NCBI RefSeq assembly: GCF_011393335.1 | Contig: NZ_CP049865.1 | Location: 1,816,722 to 1,880,721, forward strand | Length of the DNA: 64,000 nucleotides | From: Propioniciclava coleopterorum | GTDB lineage: Bacteria > Actinomycetota > Actinomycetes > Propionibacteriales > Propionibacteriaceae | Direction: 5' to 3' | Part shown: positions 19,781 to 29,276 of the stretch, piece by piece | How positions within the stretch are numbered: position 1 is the stretch's first letter | Layout: each line of letters starts with the position of its first letter | Made by a program: the position numbers and the translations under genes | Notes under the pieces: model-generated | Told to the model about the DNA's origin: nothing | The model's database searches: none | What the model saw: the letters and a program-made list of their open reading frames with translations, nothing else

Positions 19781-19983
19781 GGGTCCATTCTGCCCTCACG
19801 CCGGCCTCTTCGCAGCCCGGCGTCGCCGGCGTCGTGACGCTCCGGCCCGGCTGGGGACGGCCGCCCCGGGACGCCGTTCTCCATCCGGTTGCCGCCCCGG
19901 GGTGCACCGAGGTTGGGATCGGGGCGGTGGCCGAGAGAAGATGGGAGGGGGGTCGCCCCAACCCCCGGGATCTGAGGTTCAGC

Positions 19984-20883
19984 ATGCTTCACCACCAGGG
20001 CGCACGCCGCGCCGCCGCCATCGCCGCCATCACGGCCCTGACGTTGGCCGGATGCGCCAAGGTGCCGCCGGGTGCGCCCGCCACCCCGGCGCTCGTCACG
20101 CCCACGTCCACGCCGACGGCGACCGAGCCGTCGATCACGCCGAGCCCGTCGGCGACCGACGCCTCCCCGACGGCGACGCCGCCCACCGGCCCCACGCCGA
20201 GCGGGAGCCCGACCGCGACGGGCACCACGACGCCGCTGCCGGCGGGATGGGTGACCGGCAAGCCGGTCGAGGATCGCAGGATCCCGCCGGGTCAGGGCCA
20301 CGCGTCGGGGCCGAACACGACCGACAAGGTCGTCCTCACCTTCGACGACTGCCCCAAGACGCTGGACGACATGAAGAGCACGGTCACCGCGATCGAGGCG
20401 CTGGGCGTGCGCGTCGTGCTGTTCCCGCTGGGCAACTGCATCGCCAAGGGAACCTTCGACGTGGACTTCGCCCGCCAGCACGGGATGTTCGTCTACTCGC
20501 ACTCGGTCAACCACCCCCAGCTCACCAAGATCTCCGACGCCGCGATCCTCAAGCAGCTCAAGCCGCCGGCCGTCCAGGGCACGTGGCTGCGCCCGCCGTA
20601 CGGCGCCGCCAACGCGCACGTCGCCTCGGTGGTCGCCTCGGCCGGCATGAAGATCTGGCTGTGGGACTTCGACACCGAGGACTGGCGCGGCAAGCCGCAG
20701 GACCAGCTCGTGAGCGAGGTCGTCCAGTACTCCGAGCCGGGCGACACCGTGCTGATGCACATGCAGTGGCACGGCTTCAACGCCGACGCCGTCGCGAAGA
20801 TGAAGCAGGGCCTGGCCGCGCGCGGCATCGAGCTGTGCGGCCTCAACGGCCCGGCGACCGCGACGGGTCCGTTCAACTGCTGA
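19984..20883 (+). CDS. Polysaccharide deacetylase (NodB domain) lipoprotein
   Basis: A 299-residue exported lipoprotein: lipobox TLAGC with Cys near residue 23, then a long Thr/Pro/Ser-rich linker (to residue ~80). The NodB domain begins KVVLTFDDCPKT, with the catalytic and metal Asp pair. The metal His pair lies in SHSVNHP, RPPYG is the third conserved motif, and TVLMHMQWH supplies the late His. The usual TFDDGP reads TFDDCP here. It probably deacetylates peptidoglycan or another cell-wall glycan. Start ATG 19984 is chosen because the signal peptide begins there; the longer frame upstream is not conserved-looking. Confidence 0.88.
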   Translation: MLHHQGARRAAAIAAITALTLAGCAKVPPGAPATPALVTPTSTPTATEPSITPSPSATDASPTATPPTGPTPSGSPTATGTTTPLPAGWVTGKPVEDRRIPPGQGHASGPNTTDKVVLTFDDCPKTLDDMKSTVTAIEALGVRVVLFPLGNCIAKGTFDVDFARQHGMFVYSHSVNHPQLTKISDAAILKQLKPPAVQGTWLRPPYGAANAHVASVVASAGMKIWLWDFDTEDWRGKPQDQLVSEVVQYSEPGDTVLMHMQWHGFNADAVAKMKQGLAARGIELCGLNGPATATGPFNC

Positions 20884-20973
20884 CCCGCCGGCGGGCCCGT
20901 CGCCCGCCGGGAACAGGCCCCGTCCCACGCCGGGAATAGACAAGAACGCTCCGCGGATGACCCAGGAGCGAAC

Positions 20974-22117
20974 ATGCAGATCGGCGTCTTCTCGGTGAGT
21001 GACATCACCACCGATCCCACGACGGGGACCACGCCCACCGAACACGAACGGATCCAGGCTGCCGTCGCGATCGCCAAGAAGGCCGAAGAGGTCGGACTGG
21101 ACGTCTTCGCCATCGGCGAGCACCACAACGAGCCGTTCTTCTCGTCCTCGCCCACGACCACGCTGGGCTACATCGCCGCGCAGACCCAGGACATCGTCCT
21201 GTCCACCGCGACGACCCTGATCACCACGAACGACCGGTCAAGATCGCCGAGGACTTCGCGATGCTGCCCTGGCCGACGGCCGCGTCGACCTGATGATGGG
21301 GCGCGGCAACACCGGCCCGGTCTACCCCTGGTTCGGCAAGGACATCCGCCAAGGCGTCAACCTGGCGGTGGAGAACGACGCGCTGCTGCGCCGGCTGTGG
21401 ACCGAGGACGTCGTCGACTGGCAGGGCAAGTTCCGCACGCCGCTGCAGGGGTTCACCTCCACGCCGCGGCCGCTGGACGGCGTCGCGCCGTTCGTGTGGC
21501 ACGGCTCGATCCGCACCCCGGAGATCGCCGAGCAGGCCGCCTACTACGGCGACGGGTTCTTCCACAACAACATCTTCTGGACCATGGACCACACCAAGCG
21601 GATGGTCGACCTGTACCGGCGCCGCTTCGAGCACTACGGTCACGGCGCGGCCGACCAGGCCATCGTCGGGCTGGGCGGGCAGTTCTTCATGCGCCGCAAC
21701 AGCCAGGACGCCGTGAACGAGTTCCGGCCCTACTTCGACAACGCGCCGGTGTACGGCCACGGCCCGTCGATGGAGGACTTCACCTCCCAGACGCCGCTCA
21801 CGGTCGGCTCGCCGCAGCAGGTGCTGGAGCGCACCCTGTCCTTCACCCAGGAGGTCGGGCACTACCAGCGCCAGCTCTTCCTGATCGACCACGCCGGGCT
21901 GCCCCTGAAGACCGTCCTGGAGCAGCTCGACCTGCTGGGCGAGATCCTCCCCGAGCTCCGCAAGGGGTACGCCGAGGGCCGGCCTGCGCACATCCCGGAC
22001 GCCCCCACGCACGCCTCGCTGGTGGCCGCTGCGCAGGCGTCCGGCACGCTCACCGGCGACCACACGCCCGCCGGTTCCGACGACGTCACGGGCAAGTCGC
22101 CCTACGACGAGGCCTGA
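20974..22117 (+). CDS. LLM-class flavin monooxygenase, CE1758-like (frameshifted twice)
   Basis: A bacterial-luciferase-like FMN-dependent oxidoreductase of unknown substrate. The N-terminal part reads MQIGVFSVSD and FAIGEHHNEPFF. The remainder carries RVDLMMGRGNTGPVYPWFGKD and the barrel through 22117. The two parts lie in different frames. Two single-base losses explain it, near 21234 (NDP VKIAEDFAM) and near 21266 (before LADGRVDLMMG); the ~30-bp stretch between is in the third frame. With both bases restored the protein is about 381 residues. It is followed 13 bp later by an FMN reductase gene, a pairing typical of the CE1758/CE1759 families. Confidence 0.88.
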
Positions 22118-22130
22118 GGAGGTTTCCACC

Positions 22131-22721
22131 ATGAGCTACCTGCTGGTGATCAGCGCGGGCATGGGCGTCCCCTCGTCCACCCGCCTGCTGGGCGACCGCC
22201 TGGCCGGCGCCACGAACGAGGCGGCCGCCGCGCCGCTGGAGGTCAGGACCCTCGAGCTGCGCGACCTGGCGGTCGACCTGGCCCACCACTACACCTCGCA
22301 CATCGCGAGCCCGGCACTGCGGGAGGCCTTCGACCTGGTCGGGCGCGCCGCGGGCGTGATCGCCGTGACGCCAGTCCTGAACGCCGGGGTCAACGGCCTG
22401 TTCAAGCTGTTCTTCGACCTGTTGGACGAGGGCGTGCTCGCCGGCCGCCCGGTCCTGATGGCGGCGACCGGCGGCACCGCCCGCCACAGCCTGGCCATCG
22501 ACAACGCCATGCTGCCGCTGTTCTTCTACCTGAAGGCGGCGGTGTCGCCGACGGCAGTGTTCGCGGCCACCGACGACTGGGGCTCGCCCGACTCCGGACT
22601 CTCGCGGCGGATCGCCGCGGCGGGCGCCGACTTCGCGGCACTGGTCGCGTCGCGTCCGGCGACCGACTACGCCGACGAGTTCGCCGACGTCCCGGACTTC
22701 GCCTCGCTCCTGGGCTCCTGA
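22131..22721 (+). CDS. FMN reductase, CE1759-like
   Basis: A 196-residue NAD(P)H-dependent FMN reductase of the flavodoxin-like fold that should supply reduced FMN to the monooxygenase just upstream. Family features are the N-terminal phosphate-binding region VISAGMGVPSSTRLL, the VTPVLNAGVNGLFKLFFDLL helix and the flavin-contact segment LMAATGGTARHSLAIDNAMLPLFFYL. GAGGAGG precedes ATG 22131. The two genes form an operon. Confidence 0.9.
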   Translation: MSYLLVISAGMGVPSSTRLLGDRLAGATNEAAAAPLEVRTLELRDLAVDLAHHYTSHIASPALREAFDLVGRAAGVIAVTPVLNAGVNGLFKLFFDLLDEGVLAGRPVLMAATGGTARHSLAIDNAMLPLFFYLKAAVSPTAVFAATDDWGSPDSGLSRRIAAAGADFAALVASRPATDYADEFADVPDFASLLGS

Positions 22722-22727
22722 CCCGGT

Positions 22728-22756
22728 GCCCGCCGCGGCCGTCGCCGTCGGCGGGC
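22728..22756. terminator. Hairpin between convergent FMN reductase and FGGY kinase genes
   Basis: GCCCGCCG (22728-22735) pairs exactly with CGGCGGGC (22749-22756) across a 13-nt loop. It lies between the two convergent stop codons and could stop transcription both ways. Confidence 0.5.
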
Positions 22757-22763
22757 TCGGGGG

Positions 22764-24253
22764 TCAGTTGGCGTGGGCGATGACCTTGTCGTAGAGGATG
22801 CCGAAGCGCTCCATGCGTCGGTGGTAGTAGTTCAGCCGGTCCGGGTGCGGGACGAACGGCTCGCCCTTCGGGGCGGGCGCCGCCTCGGCGTCCGGGGCCA
22901 GGAACGGCAGCGTGGACAGCGCGGTGCCCCGCAGCGTCGAGCGCTTCAGCGTCAGCGGCACCACCGGGACGCCGACGGCGTCCGCGACCATCTGCAGCAG
23001 GCTCGGCAGCGTCGCGGCCACGTGCCCGGTCGCGACGATCTCGCGCGGCTGTCCGGTGACGGCGATCAACTCGCGCAGGATCCGGACGTAGGACAGCGCG
23101 ACCCCCTCGATGGTGGCCCGGTAGAGCTCGACCGGCGTCGTCGCGGCCGAGACCCGGTGGAACACGCCGCGCGCCTCGCCCACCCAGCCGGTCGAGCGCT
23201 CGCCGGAGAACCACGGCAGCACCACCGGGAGTCCCGGGGCAGGATCGGCGGCCAGGGCGGCGTCCAGTTCGTCGGCCGGGGGCAGCCTGAGGGTCGCCTC
23301 GAGCCAGCTGACCGCGCGGCCCACGTCGTTGAGGGCGCCCCCGAGGATCGAGCTGTGCTCGTCGACGCGGTTGCACCACAGGCCGCGGGGAGGTTGTCCA
23401 GATCGCCGGAGACCAGGACGCGGAACGCGCCCGACGTCGCCGCCGAGAGTACGGCGGTCGAGGCGTCCACCGAGCCGGCGCCGATCGACTGGGAGTGCCC
23501 GTCCGAGATCGGCGCGAACCACACCGCGTCCGCCAGTTGGGGCCAGCGCTTCCCCACGGCCCGCCGCGGCTCCAGCGGCTGCAGCGGGGAGGCGATCGGG
23601 GAGAGTTGCTCCCGGTCGACCCCGACCAGGTCGCACAGCGTGGTGTCCCAGGTCCCGTTGCGGCGGTCCAGCATGCCCGTCCAGGCGGCCGTGGAGGTGC
23701 CCGCCGCCGTCGTCCCGATCAGCTTCAGCCAGGCGTACTCGCCCAGGCTCATCCAGCGGCGCACGCGGTCGAAGGTGCGCGGATCGTTCTGCTGCAGCCA
23801 CAGGAACCGCGGCGGCAGGTAGCCGGTGTGCTGGCGGGTGCCGGTCCGCTGCTGGGTGTCGTCCTCGTTGAGGATGCTCTTGAGGTAGTTCACCTGCGGC
23901 GCGCACCGGCTGTCGGCGTAGGTGTAGCAGGGCGTGATGGCCGCGCCGTCGGCGTCCACCCCGACCAGGCTGGACGCGAAGGTGTCCAGCGCGACGCCGG
24001 CGATCGGCCCGTCGAACTGCGCCAGGACGTCGTCGATGGCCTGCCCGATCTCCTCGGTGACCTGGTCGGGGTCGATCGTGGACGTGCCGTTGGCGAGCGT
24101 GCGGAACGCGTGGGGGCGCTTGGCCTTGAGCTTGCGCACGGGCCGGGCGCGGGCGTCGTAGAGGCCGCTGCGCGTCCCCGAGCTGCCGACGTCCAGGGCC
24201 AGTACGAAGGGCCCGGTGGCCTGCGCGGGGGTGACGTCCAGGGTTGCGGTCAC
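22764..24253 (-). CDS. FGGY family carbohydrate kinase, gluconokinase-like (frameshifted)
   Basis: A sugar kinase of the FGGY family, about 496 residues once repaired. The N-terminal phosphate-1 motif is LALDVGSSGTRSGLYD. SDGHSQSIGAG and ASTAVLSAATSGAFRVL lead into the C-terminal ATPase subdomain (ILGGALNDVGRAVSWLE, VATGHVAATLPSLLQMVADAVGVPVV). The frame breaks near 23386, where one base is missing from a G/C run so that DNLP continues as GLWCNRVDEHSSILGG. Gluconate is a common substrate for relatives with this architecture, but no transporter or other sugar gene is adjacent to support it. Confidence 0.86.
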
Positions 24254-24348
24254 GGCTCCTCCAGGGGTTGCGGGACGGCCCCACGCTAGCCAGGCCGGAC
24301 GGTGCCGCCCGGGAAGGCTTGGCCGGCGAGACGCGTAGGCTGAAGCCC

Positions 24349-24777
24349 GTGACTCAGCAGACCCCCGAGGGGCGGCGCGCCGACGCGCTGCGGATGGCGG
24401 AGATGGCGGCCGCCGGCAAGCGCGCCGAGGCGATATCCGCCCAGGCGCTGATCGACGACTTCGTGGCGACGGCGCGCTCGCGCGGTCTGCCCACCGAGCG
24501 GCTGATGGCGACGCAGTTGGACGGCCGCGTCGTCAAGACCGACAAGCAGGGTTGGTACCTCAACAAGAAGCGCTCGGTCGCGATCGGGGAGGGGGGCGAG
24601 TGGTACGTCCTCACGGTGCCCTCCACGACGTGGGGCCGGTTCACCGGGGTGAAGCTCCAGCCCTCCCAGCCGGAGCTGGTCGTGGCGCGTGGGGGCCGCG
24701 ACGGCGAGTCCGGCGACCTGGTGGAGTTCCTGCAGCGCGTGCTGGACGTGGCGGACGGGGCCGGCTCGGATGGGTGA
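24349..24777 (+). CDS. Conserved hypothetical protein
   Basis: A 142-residue soluble protein of unknown function. The start is GTG 24349; the in-frame extension further upstream overlaps the FGGY gene promoter and looks unnatural. The N-terminal half is helical and rich in Ala/Arg (ALIDDFVATARSRGLPTERL). The C-terminal half looks beta-rich: KQGWYLNKKRSVAIGEGGEWYVLTVP, then GRFTGVKLQPSQPELVV. It ends in an acidic helix. No signal or membrane segment is visible. It is divergent from the FGGY kinase and stands alone. Confidence 0.65.
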   Translation: MTQQTPEGRRADALRMAEMAAAGKRAEAISAQALIDDFVATARSRGLPTERLMATQLDGRVVKTDKQGWYLNKKRSVAIGEGGEWYVLTVPSTTWGRFTGVKLQPSQPELVVARGGRDGESGDLVEFLQRVLDVADGAGSDG

Positions 24778-25217
24778 CCCGTTTCGGGTGGGCCGCACGT
24801 GTCGGGCGGTGAAATGCCCTGAACGTACGGCGCCGAGGGACTGCGGCACCCCAACCAGCAGCCCCCCGGGCTGAAACTGAGATTATGTCAATGCTCTCTC
24901 AGGTGCAATCCCTGTGGGGTTACTCGCGTTCAGATGGCTCAGTCGCCGTTCTCGGCTCAGCTTGAATGGTGAATTTGTCAGTCCGACTGATGAAGGCGTG
25001 GGGGAGGGGGGAGGTCTCCCCGTGGCGTCCTCCCAGGGGTGACAGGGCTGCCCGCGACCGCCCGGTCCTTCCGTGGGGCGACGCCCGGACGCCGACCCTC
25101 GGCGCGGCTCGCGCGGACGCCGCGGCGGCCCGCCGCGCCGCGGGTGCCACCACCTGAGCAACACCGGTTCCGCTACGGACAACACCGCGGACAACACCCC
25201 ACCGCTTGGGTGGTGCC
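24778..25217. other. 440-bp intergenic stretch with an AT-richer core
   Basis: No supported gene. Positions ~24875-24990 are clearly less GC-rich than the surroundings and probably hold promoter elements for the downstream sigma-like gene. A G-rich/C-rich segment follows (25005-25035). I see no tRNA, riboswitch core or strong terminator. A possible 24-codon frame starting near 24889 lacks a ribosome binding site. Confidence 0.4.
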
Positions 25218-25922
25218 ATGACTCGACATCAGCTGACTGCCACGCTCACCGCGCTCAACCGGGAGTGGGCCGCCCTGTGCCACGAGCACCGCCGGCTCCC
25301 TTCCTCCTGGCGGCTCGCGTGCGCCGGTGTCCCCGCCGACAAGGGGCTCGAGCAGGTGCTGGATGCGGTGCGCGCCGACCCGGACGCCACCCTCCTCGGG
25401 TTGCTCGCGCTGCACCGTGCCGGCGACCCGCTCGCGGGGCGCGTGGTGATCCAGGCGATGCTGGGCAAGCTCGTGCTGATGGCCGTCCGGGACGCCCAGG
25501 CGTCCCTGCCCGACTACCTCGCTGCCATGTGGGAACGTGTGGCTTCCTATCCTGTGAACCGACGCCGGCGTAGGGTCGCCGCCAACCTGGCCTTGGACAC
25601 GCTCAAGTCGGTGAAATCCAACCGATGGCAACTCGGTTCGGAGTTGCCCGGGTTGCATGCGGAGTCGGTCACCGGGGCGGCGCCCGATCCGGCCGCGGCG
25701 CTCGACGACGCCGACCGCGTGCTCGCCGAAGGGGCGCGCCTGGGCGTCATCTCGGAGCTGATCCGCGCCACGATGCGCTGCGTCTACGTCGAGGGCCGCA
25801 CGGGGGCGGACGCGGCCGCCGTCCTGGGTGCGACGCCGTCCGCGGTGCGCCAGCGCTGCTCCCAGGGGGTGCGGGCCCTGCGTGCCTCGGCGCCGGTGCT
25901 GGCCGGACAACTGGTCGGCTGA
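25218..25922 (+). CDS. Sigma-70-like HTH protein of unknown function
   Basis: A 234-residue protein starting at ATG 25218 (MTRHQL). The C-terminus reads VYVEGRTGADAAAVLGATPSAVRQRCSQGVRALR, close to the region 4 helix-turn-helix of sigma factors. The N-terminal and middle parts are helical (AALCHEHRRLPSSWRL; YLAAMWERVASYPVNRRRRRVAANLALDTL) and do not show a canonical region 2. It may be a degenerate sigma factor or a phage-type regulator. An acidic Ala-Asp linker (DPAAALDDADRVLAEGARLG) precedes the HTH. It is convergent with the two-component genes. Confidence 0.6.
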   Translation: MTRHQLTATLTALNREWAALCHEHRRLPSSWRLACAGVPADKGLEQVLDAVRADPDATLLGLLALHRAGDPLAGRVVIQAMLGKLVLMAVRDAQASLPDYLAAMWERVASYPVNRRRRRVAANLALDTLKSVKSNRWQLGSELPGLHAESVTGAAPDPAAALDDADRVLAEGARLGVISELIRATMRCVYVEGRTGADAAAVLGATPSAVRQRCSQGVRALRASAPVLAGQLVG

Positions 25923-25965
25923 CGTGCCGCCGGGGCGGGGCGGACGGGACGGACGAAGCAGCCCG

Positions 25966-26630
25966 TCAGCGGCCGGCGAGCCCGTTCTCGTAGGCGAACA
26001 GCACCAGGCCGACCCGGTCGCGCGCCTGCAGCTTGGTCAGCAGGCGGCCGATGTGGGTCTTGACGGTTCCCTCGGCCATGTAGAGGGTGCGCGCGATCTC
26101 CGCGTTGGTGGAGCCGGCCGCGACCTCGAGCAGCACCTCGCGCTCGCGCTCGGTCAGCAGGGCCAGGCGCGGGTCGTGCTCGCCCGGGGTGGGGACAGGG
26201 TGGGGACCACGTGGTCCAGCAGTCGGCGCGTCGTCGACGGCGCCACGACGGCGTCCCCGGCGGCGACGTTGCGGATGGCGTTGAGCAGGTCGGTCGGGCG
26301 GGCGTCCTTGAGCATGAAGCCGGACGCGCCGGCCTTGAGCGCGGCGAACGCGTACTCGTCCAGGTCGAAGGTGGTGAGCACCAGCACGCGCGTGTCGATG
26401 CCGGAGTCCGCGATCCGCCGGGTCGCCTCGACCCCGTCCATGACGGGCATGCGGATGTCCATCAGGACCACATCGGCGGGCGCGGCGATCAGCGCCTCCA
26501 CGGCCTCGGCGCCGTTGGGTGCCTCGCCGACGACCTCCAGGTCGTCCTCGGAGTCGATCAGCATGCGGAAGCCGCTGCGGACGAGCGCCTGGTCGTCGGC
26601 CAGGAACACCCGGATCGTGGCTGGACTCAT
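25966..26630 (-). CDS. NarL/LuxR-type response regulator (frameshifted)
   Basis: A DNA-binding response regulator, about 221 residues once repaired. The receiver domain has FLADDQALVRSGF, phospho-Asp in VVLMDIRMPVMDG, and the Thr and Lys of LVLTTFD and FMLKDARP. The LuxR-type HTH is LLTEREREVLLEVAAGSTNAEIARTLYMAEGTVKTHIGRLL. The two domains lie in different frames: one base is missing near 26188 in a CCCC/GGGG region of the linker. The ATG at 26630 overlaps the kinase stop by 4 bp, so the pair is co-translated. Confidence 0.9.
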
Positions 26631-27865
26631 CGTTGCGTTCCCTCTCTGCCGACTGGACGGTGCGGGGTGGACTCCCGCACCGGGAGCACCGCGCGAACGC
26701 GGAAACCGGGGCCATCGCTGCGCGGCCCCGCGGACAGCGTCCCACCCATCGAGGAGATGCGCTCGTACATGCCGCGCAGTCCGTTGCCGCCGCCGTCGGT
26801 GGGGTCGTCGACGCCGGTGCCGTCGTCGACCACCTCGACCGTGATGCAGGTGGCGGAGTAGGTGAGGGTGGCGACGGCCGTCGCGTCCGGGCCGGCGTGC
26901 TTGAGGAAGTTCGTCAGCGCCTCCTGCGTGACGCGGAAGACCGTCAGCGCGAGCGCCTGGGACACCGGCTGGGGGTTGCCCTCGACGACGAGCCGGATCC
27001 GGTCGCTGGTGCGCCCGACCATGTCGGGGATCTCCTCCAGGGTCGGGGCGGGCGCGTAGGACACGGACTCCTCGTCGGGTCCGGCCCGCAGCACGCCCAC
27101 GATGCGGCGCATCTCGTGCAGCGCCTCCCGGCCGGTCTCGGCGATCGTGTCGAGCGCCTCCGCGGCCACCTCGGGCTTGCGGGACGCCGCCGCGCGGCCC
27201 CCCTCGGCCTGGACGATCATGACCGACAGCGAGTGCGCCACGATGTCGTGCAACTCGCGGGCGATCATCGTCCGGGTGGACGCCTCCGAGAGCCGGGCCT
27301 GCTGCTCGCGCTCGGCCAGCAGCAGCCGGTACCGCTCCTCCGCGGCCCGCACCTGGGTCTGGCGGGCGTCGGCGACCTCACGCGCGCGGCGTCCGATGGC
27401 GTACGGCGTCAGGACGGCACCCAGGCAGGCGCCCCAGAACAGGACGTAGAAGCTCAGGTTCTCGTTGTAGCGCGAGAACCACTGCAGCGGGCCGAGGATG
27501 GCGCCGACCGCGCCGACCACGATCACCGAGCGGGCCATCGGGCCGGGCACCCAGCGCGCCACGCTGTACGCGACGATCGGCACCGAGATGAGCGAGAGCG
27601 TGGGGTCGGCGAACACCTGGACCTGCCAGACGCCGCCCACCGTGACCAGCGCGAGCATCAGCAGGGGGGAGTGGCGCCGCAGCACCAGGGGCATGGTCAT
27701 CGCCGCGGAGAAGAACGTGACCACGGCGAGGTAGTCGGCGCCCTGGGCCGGGAACACGTAGGAGGGGACGATGCTGAGCAGGGTCAGGGACACGGCGAGG
27801 ATCCCGTCGGCGGCCCAATCTCGGTGGGTCGCCCCCGGCGGGAAGAGGACGTCGACCTTGCTCAT
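26627..27865 (-). CDS. Sensor histidine kinase (HisKA_3 type)
   Basis: The membrane partner of the NarL-type regulator, 412 residues. The N-terminal ~170 residues hold five or six TM helices with short loops, so the sensing domain is within or near the membrane. The dimerisation helix carries the phospho-acceptor in ARELHDIVAHSLSVM. The HATPase domain has the N box EALTNFLKHA, the DDGTGVDD D box and the GNGLRGMYERISSMGG G box. ATG 27865 (MSKVDV) is chosen; a TTG 27 bp upstream is possible. The signal sensed is unknown. Confidence 0.9.
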   Translation of the reverse strand: MSKVDVLFPPGATHRDWAADGILAVSLTLLSIVPSYVFPAQGADYLAVVTFFSAAMTMPLVLRRHSPLLMLALVTVGGVWQVQVFADPTLSLISVPIVAYSVARWVPGPMARSVIVVGAVGAILGPLQWFSRYNENLSFYVLFWGACLGAVLTPYAIGRRAREVADARQTQVRAAEERYRLLLAEREQQARLSEASTRTMIARELHDIVAHSLSVMIVQAEGGRAAASRKPEVAAEALDTIAETGREALHEMRRIVGVLRAGPDEESVSYAPAPTLEEIPDMVGRTSDRIRLVVEGNPQPVSQALALTVFRVTQEALTNFLKHAGPDATAVATLTYSATCITVEVVDDGTGVDDPTDGGGNGLRGMYERISSMGGTLSAGPRSDGPGFRVRAVLPVRESTPHRPVGREGTQR

Positions 27866-27911
27866 CGCCTCAAGCGTAGAAGCGTCCGCCAAGCCGGGGG
27901 CGGCGGTCGCC

Positions 27912-27917
27912 TAGACT
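27912..27917 (+). promoter_or_regulatory. -10 element placed for a leaderless transcript
   Basis: TAGACT ends 6 bp before the GTG of a small ORF, the spacing usual for leaderless actinobacterial mRNAs. Confidence 0.4.
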
Positions 27918-27923
27918 TCGTGC

Positions 27924-28046
27924 GTGGTCTACCTGCGGTGGTTCGGAGTCCTCGGGGCGGTCGTCCTCGCCCTCACCTGGCGCGTGCGCCGGTCCCGCCG
28001 GGACGCCGACGCCCGGGTCTGGTCCGACGCCACGGACGCCCTGTAG
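27924..28046 (+). CDS. Small membrane protein (40 residues)
   Basis: GTG 27924 opens a 40-codon frame, VVYLRWFGVLGAVVLALTWR then a basic and acidic tail ending DATDAL. Residues ~6-19 form a short TM helix with positive charges following, so the N-terminus is probably outside. There is no ribosome binding site, but a TAGACT box sits 6 bp upstream, fitting leaderless expression. It is divergent from the histidine kinase. No family is recognised. Confidence 0.45.
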   Translation: MVYLRWFGVLGAVVLALTWRVRRSRRDADARVWSDATDAL

Positions 28047-28238
28047 CCCTCCGGCGCCCACGCCCGGACCCGGCGCAGGGACGCGCGGCCCAGGGTGGCA
28101 GTGAGAGGGCTCCCCATCGGTCCCCGACGCTGCCTAGACTGACGCCCGGCAACGGCCAGGTCGTGCTCGATCCCTTGTGAACCGCTGGTTCGGGGCCGGG
28201 AGGCGACCGGCGGACGACCGGATCCAGGAGGGGACGCC

Positions 28239-29276
28239 ATGATCGAGGCTCCGCGCGCCGCACACCCGCACCCGAGTCGGCGTCGGCGCGCCCGGACGGT
28301 GGTCCTCGCCGTCGTCGGGGTCGTCCTGGCCTCGGCGCTCATGCTCGCCGGCTTCTACGCGTGGCGGGTGTGGTCCACCGCGAGCGAGATCCGCCGTGAC
28401 GACACGCTCCTCCCCTCGCCGGACGCGGTGGATCCGGAGCGGCCCGCGCCCGCGGCGACGCTCACGGGCTCGTTCAACTACGTGCTGATGGGGAGCGACG
28501 TGAACCCCGACGGCGGGGAGGGCCGCAGCGACGTCCTGATGCTGGCGCACGTTCCCCCCGCGCGGGACAAGGTCTACGTGATCTCGTTCCCCCGCGACAT
28601 GTGGGTCCAGATCCCCGGGCACGGCATGGGCGAGATCAACGCCGCCTTCGCCCACGGCGGCCCCGCCCTCACCACCCGGACGCTCGAGGCGCTGGTCGGC
28701 GTCCGGATGGATCACGCGGTGCGGATCGACTACGACGGCTTCGTCGGCCTGACGACCGAGCTGGGCGGGGTCACGGTCGACAACCGGGTGGAGAGCACCA
28801 AGCAGGGGGCGTCCGCGGTCTACCACTGGCCCGCCGGGCCGGTGACGCTGCAGGGCGAGGAGGCGCTCAACTACGTCCGGCAGCGCCACGGCCTTCCCCA
28901 GGGGGACCTGGACCGGGCCGAGCGGCAGCGCGCCATGGTCCGCGCCATCCTCGGCAAGCTGATGAGCCGCGACGTGCTCGCCGATCCCGCCCGCTTCGCC
29001 ACCGTGATGGGCGCGCTCGGGAAGCACGTCACGGTGGACGCCGGCCTGACCAACGACGCCCTCTTCGCCGCGGCCTCCAGCATGCGGGTGACGTCGTCCG
29101 CCGACATCGTGCTGCTGCAGGCGCCGTTGTCCGGATTCGGTCGCTCGGCAGACGGCCAGTCGATCGACGTCGTCAACACCCGGCAACTCGCCGAGATGCG
29201 GGACGCGATCCGCGACGGGCGGATGGCGGAGTACGCCGCAGCGCACCGGAACCAGCCGTTGGTCGGCAACCGCTGA
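28239..29276 (+). CDS. LCP (LytR-CpsA-Psr) family protein
   Basis: A 345-residue enzyme that attaches teichoic-acid-like or arabinogalactan-type glycans to peptidoglycan outside the membrane. It has a cytoplasmic basic N-terminus, one TM helix (residues ~20-45), then the LCP domain. Motifs are NYVLMGSDVN, GRSDVLMLAHVPP, VISFPRDMWVQIPG, the INAAFAHGG block, DYDGFVGLTTELGGV, and the Arg-rich YVRQRHGLPQGDLDRAERQ. These include the Asp and Arg residues that bind pyrophosphate lipid and Mg2+. GGAGGGG precedes ATG 28239. It ends one base before the end of the convergent copper ATPase gene. Confidence 0.92.
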   Translation: MIEAPRAAHPHPSRRRRARTVVLAVVGVVLASALMLAGFYAWRVWSTASEIRRDDTLLPSPDAVDPERPAPAATLTGSFNYVLMGSDVNPDGGEGRSDVLMLAHVPPARDKVYVISFPRDMWVQIPGHGMGEINAAFAHGGPALTTRTLEALVGVRMDHAVRIDYDGFVGLTTELGGVTVDNRVESTKQGASAVYHWPAGPVTLQGEEALNYVRQRHGLPQGDLDRAERQRAMVRAILGKLMSRDVLADPARFATVMGALGKHVTVDAGLTNDALFAAASSMRVTSSADIVLLQAPLSGFGRSADGQSIDVVNTRQLAEMRDAIRDGRMAEYAAAHRNQPLVGNR

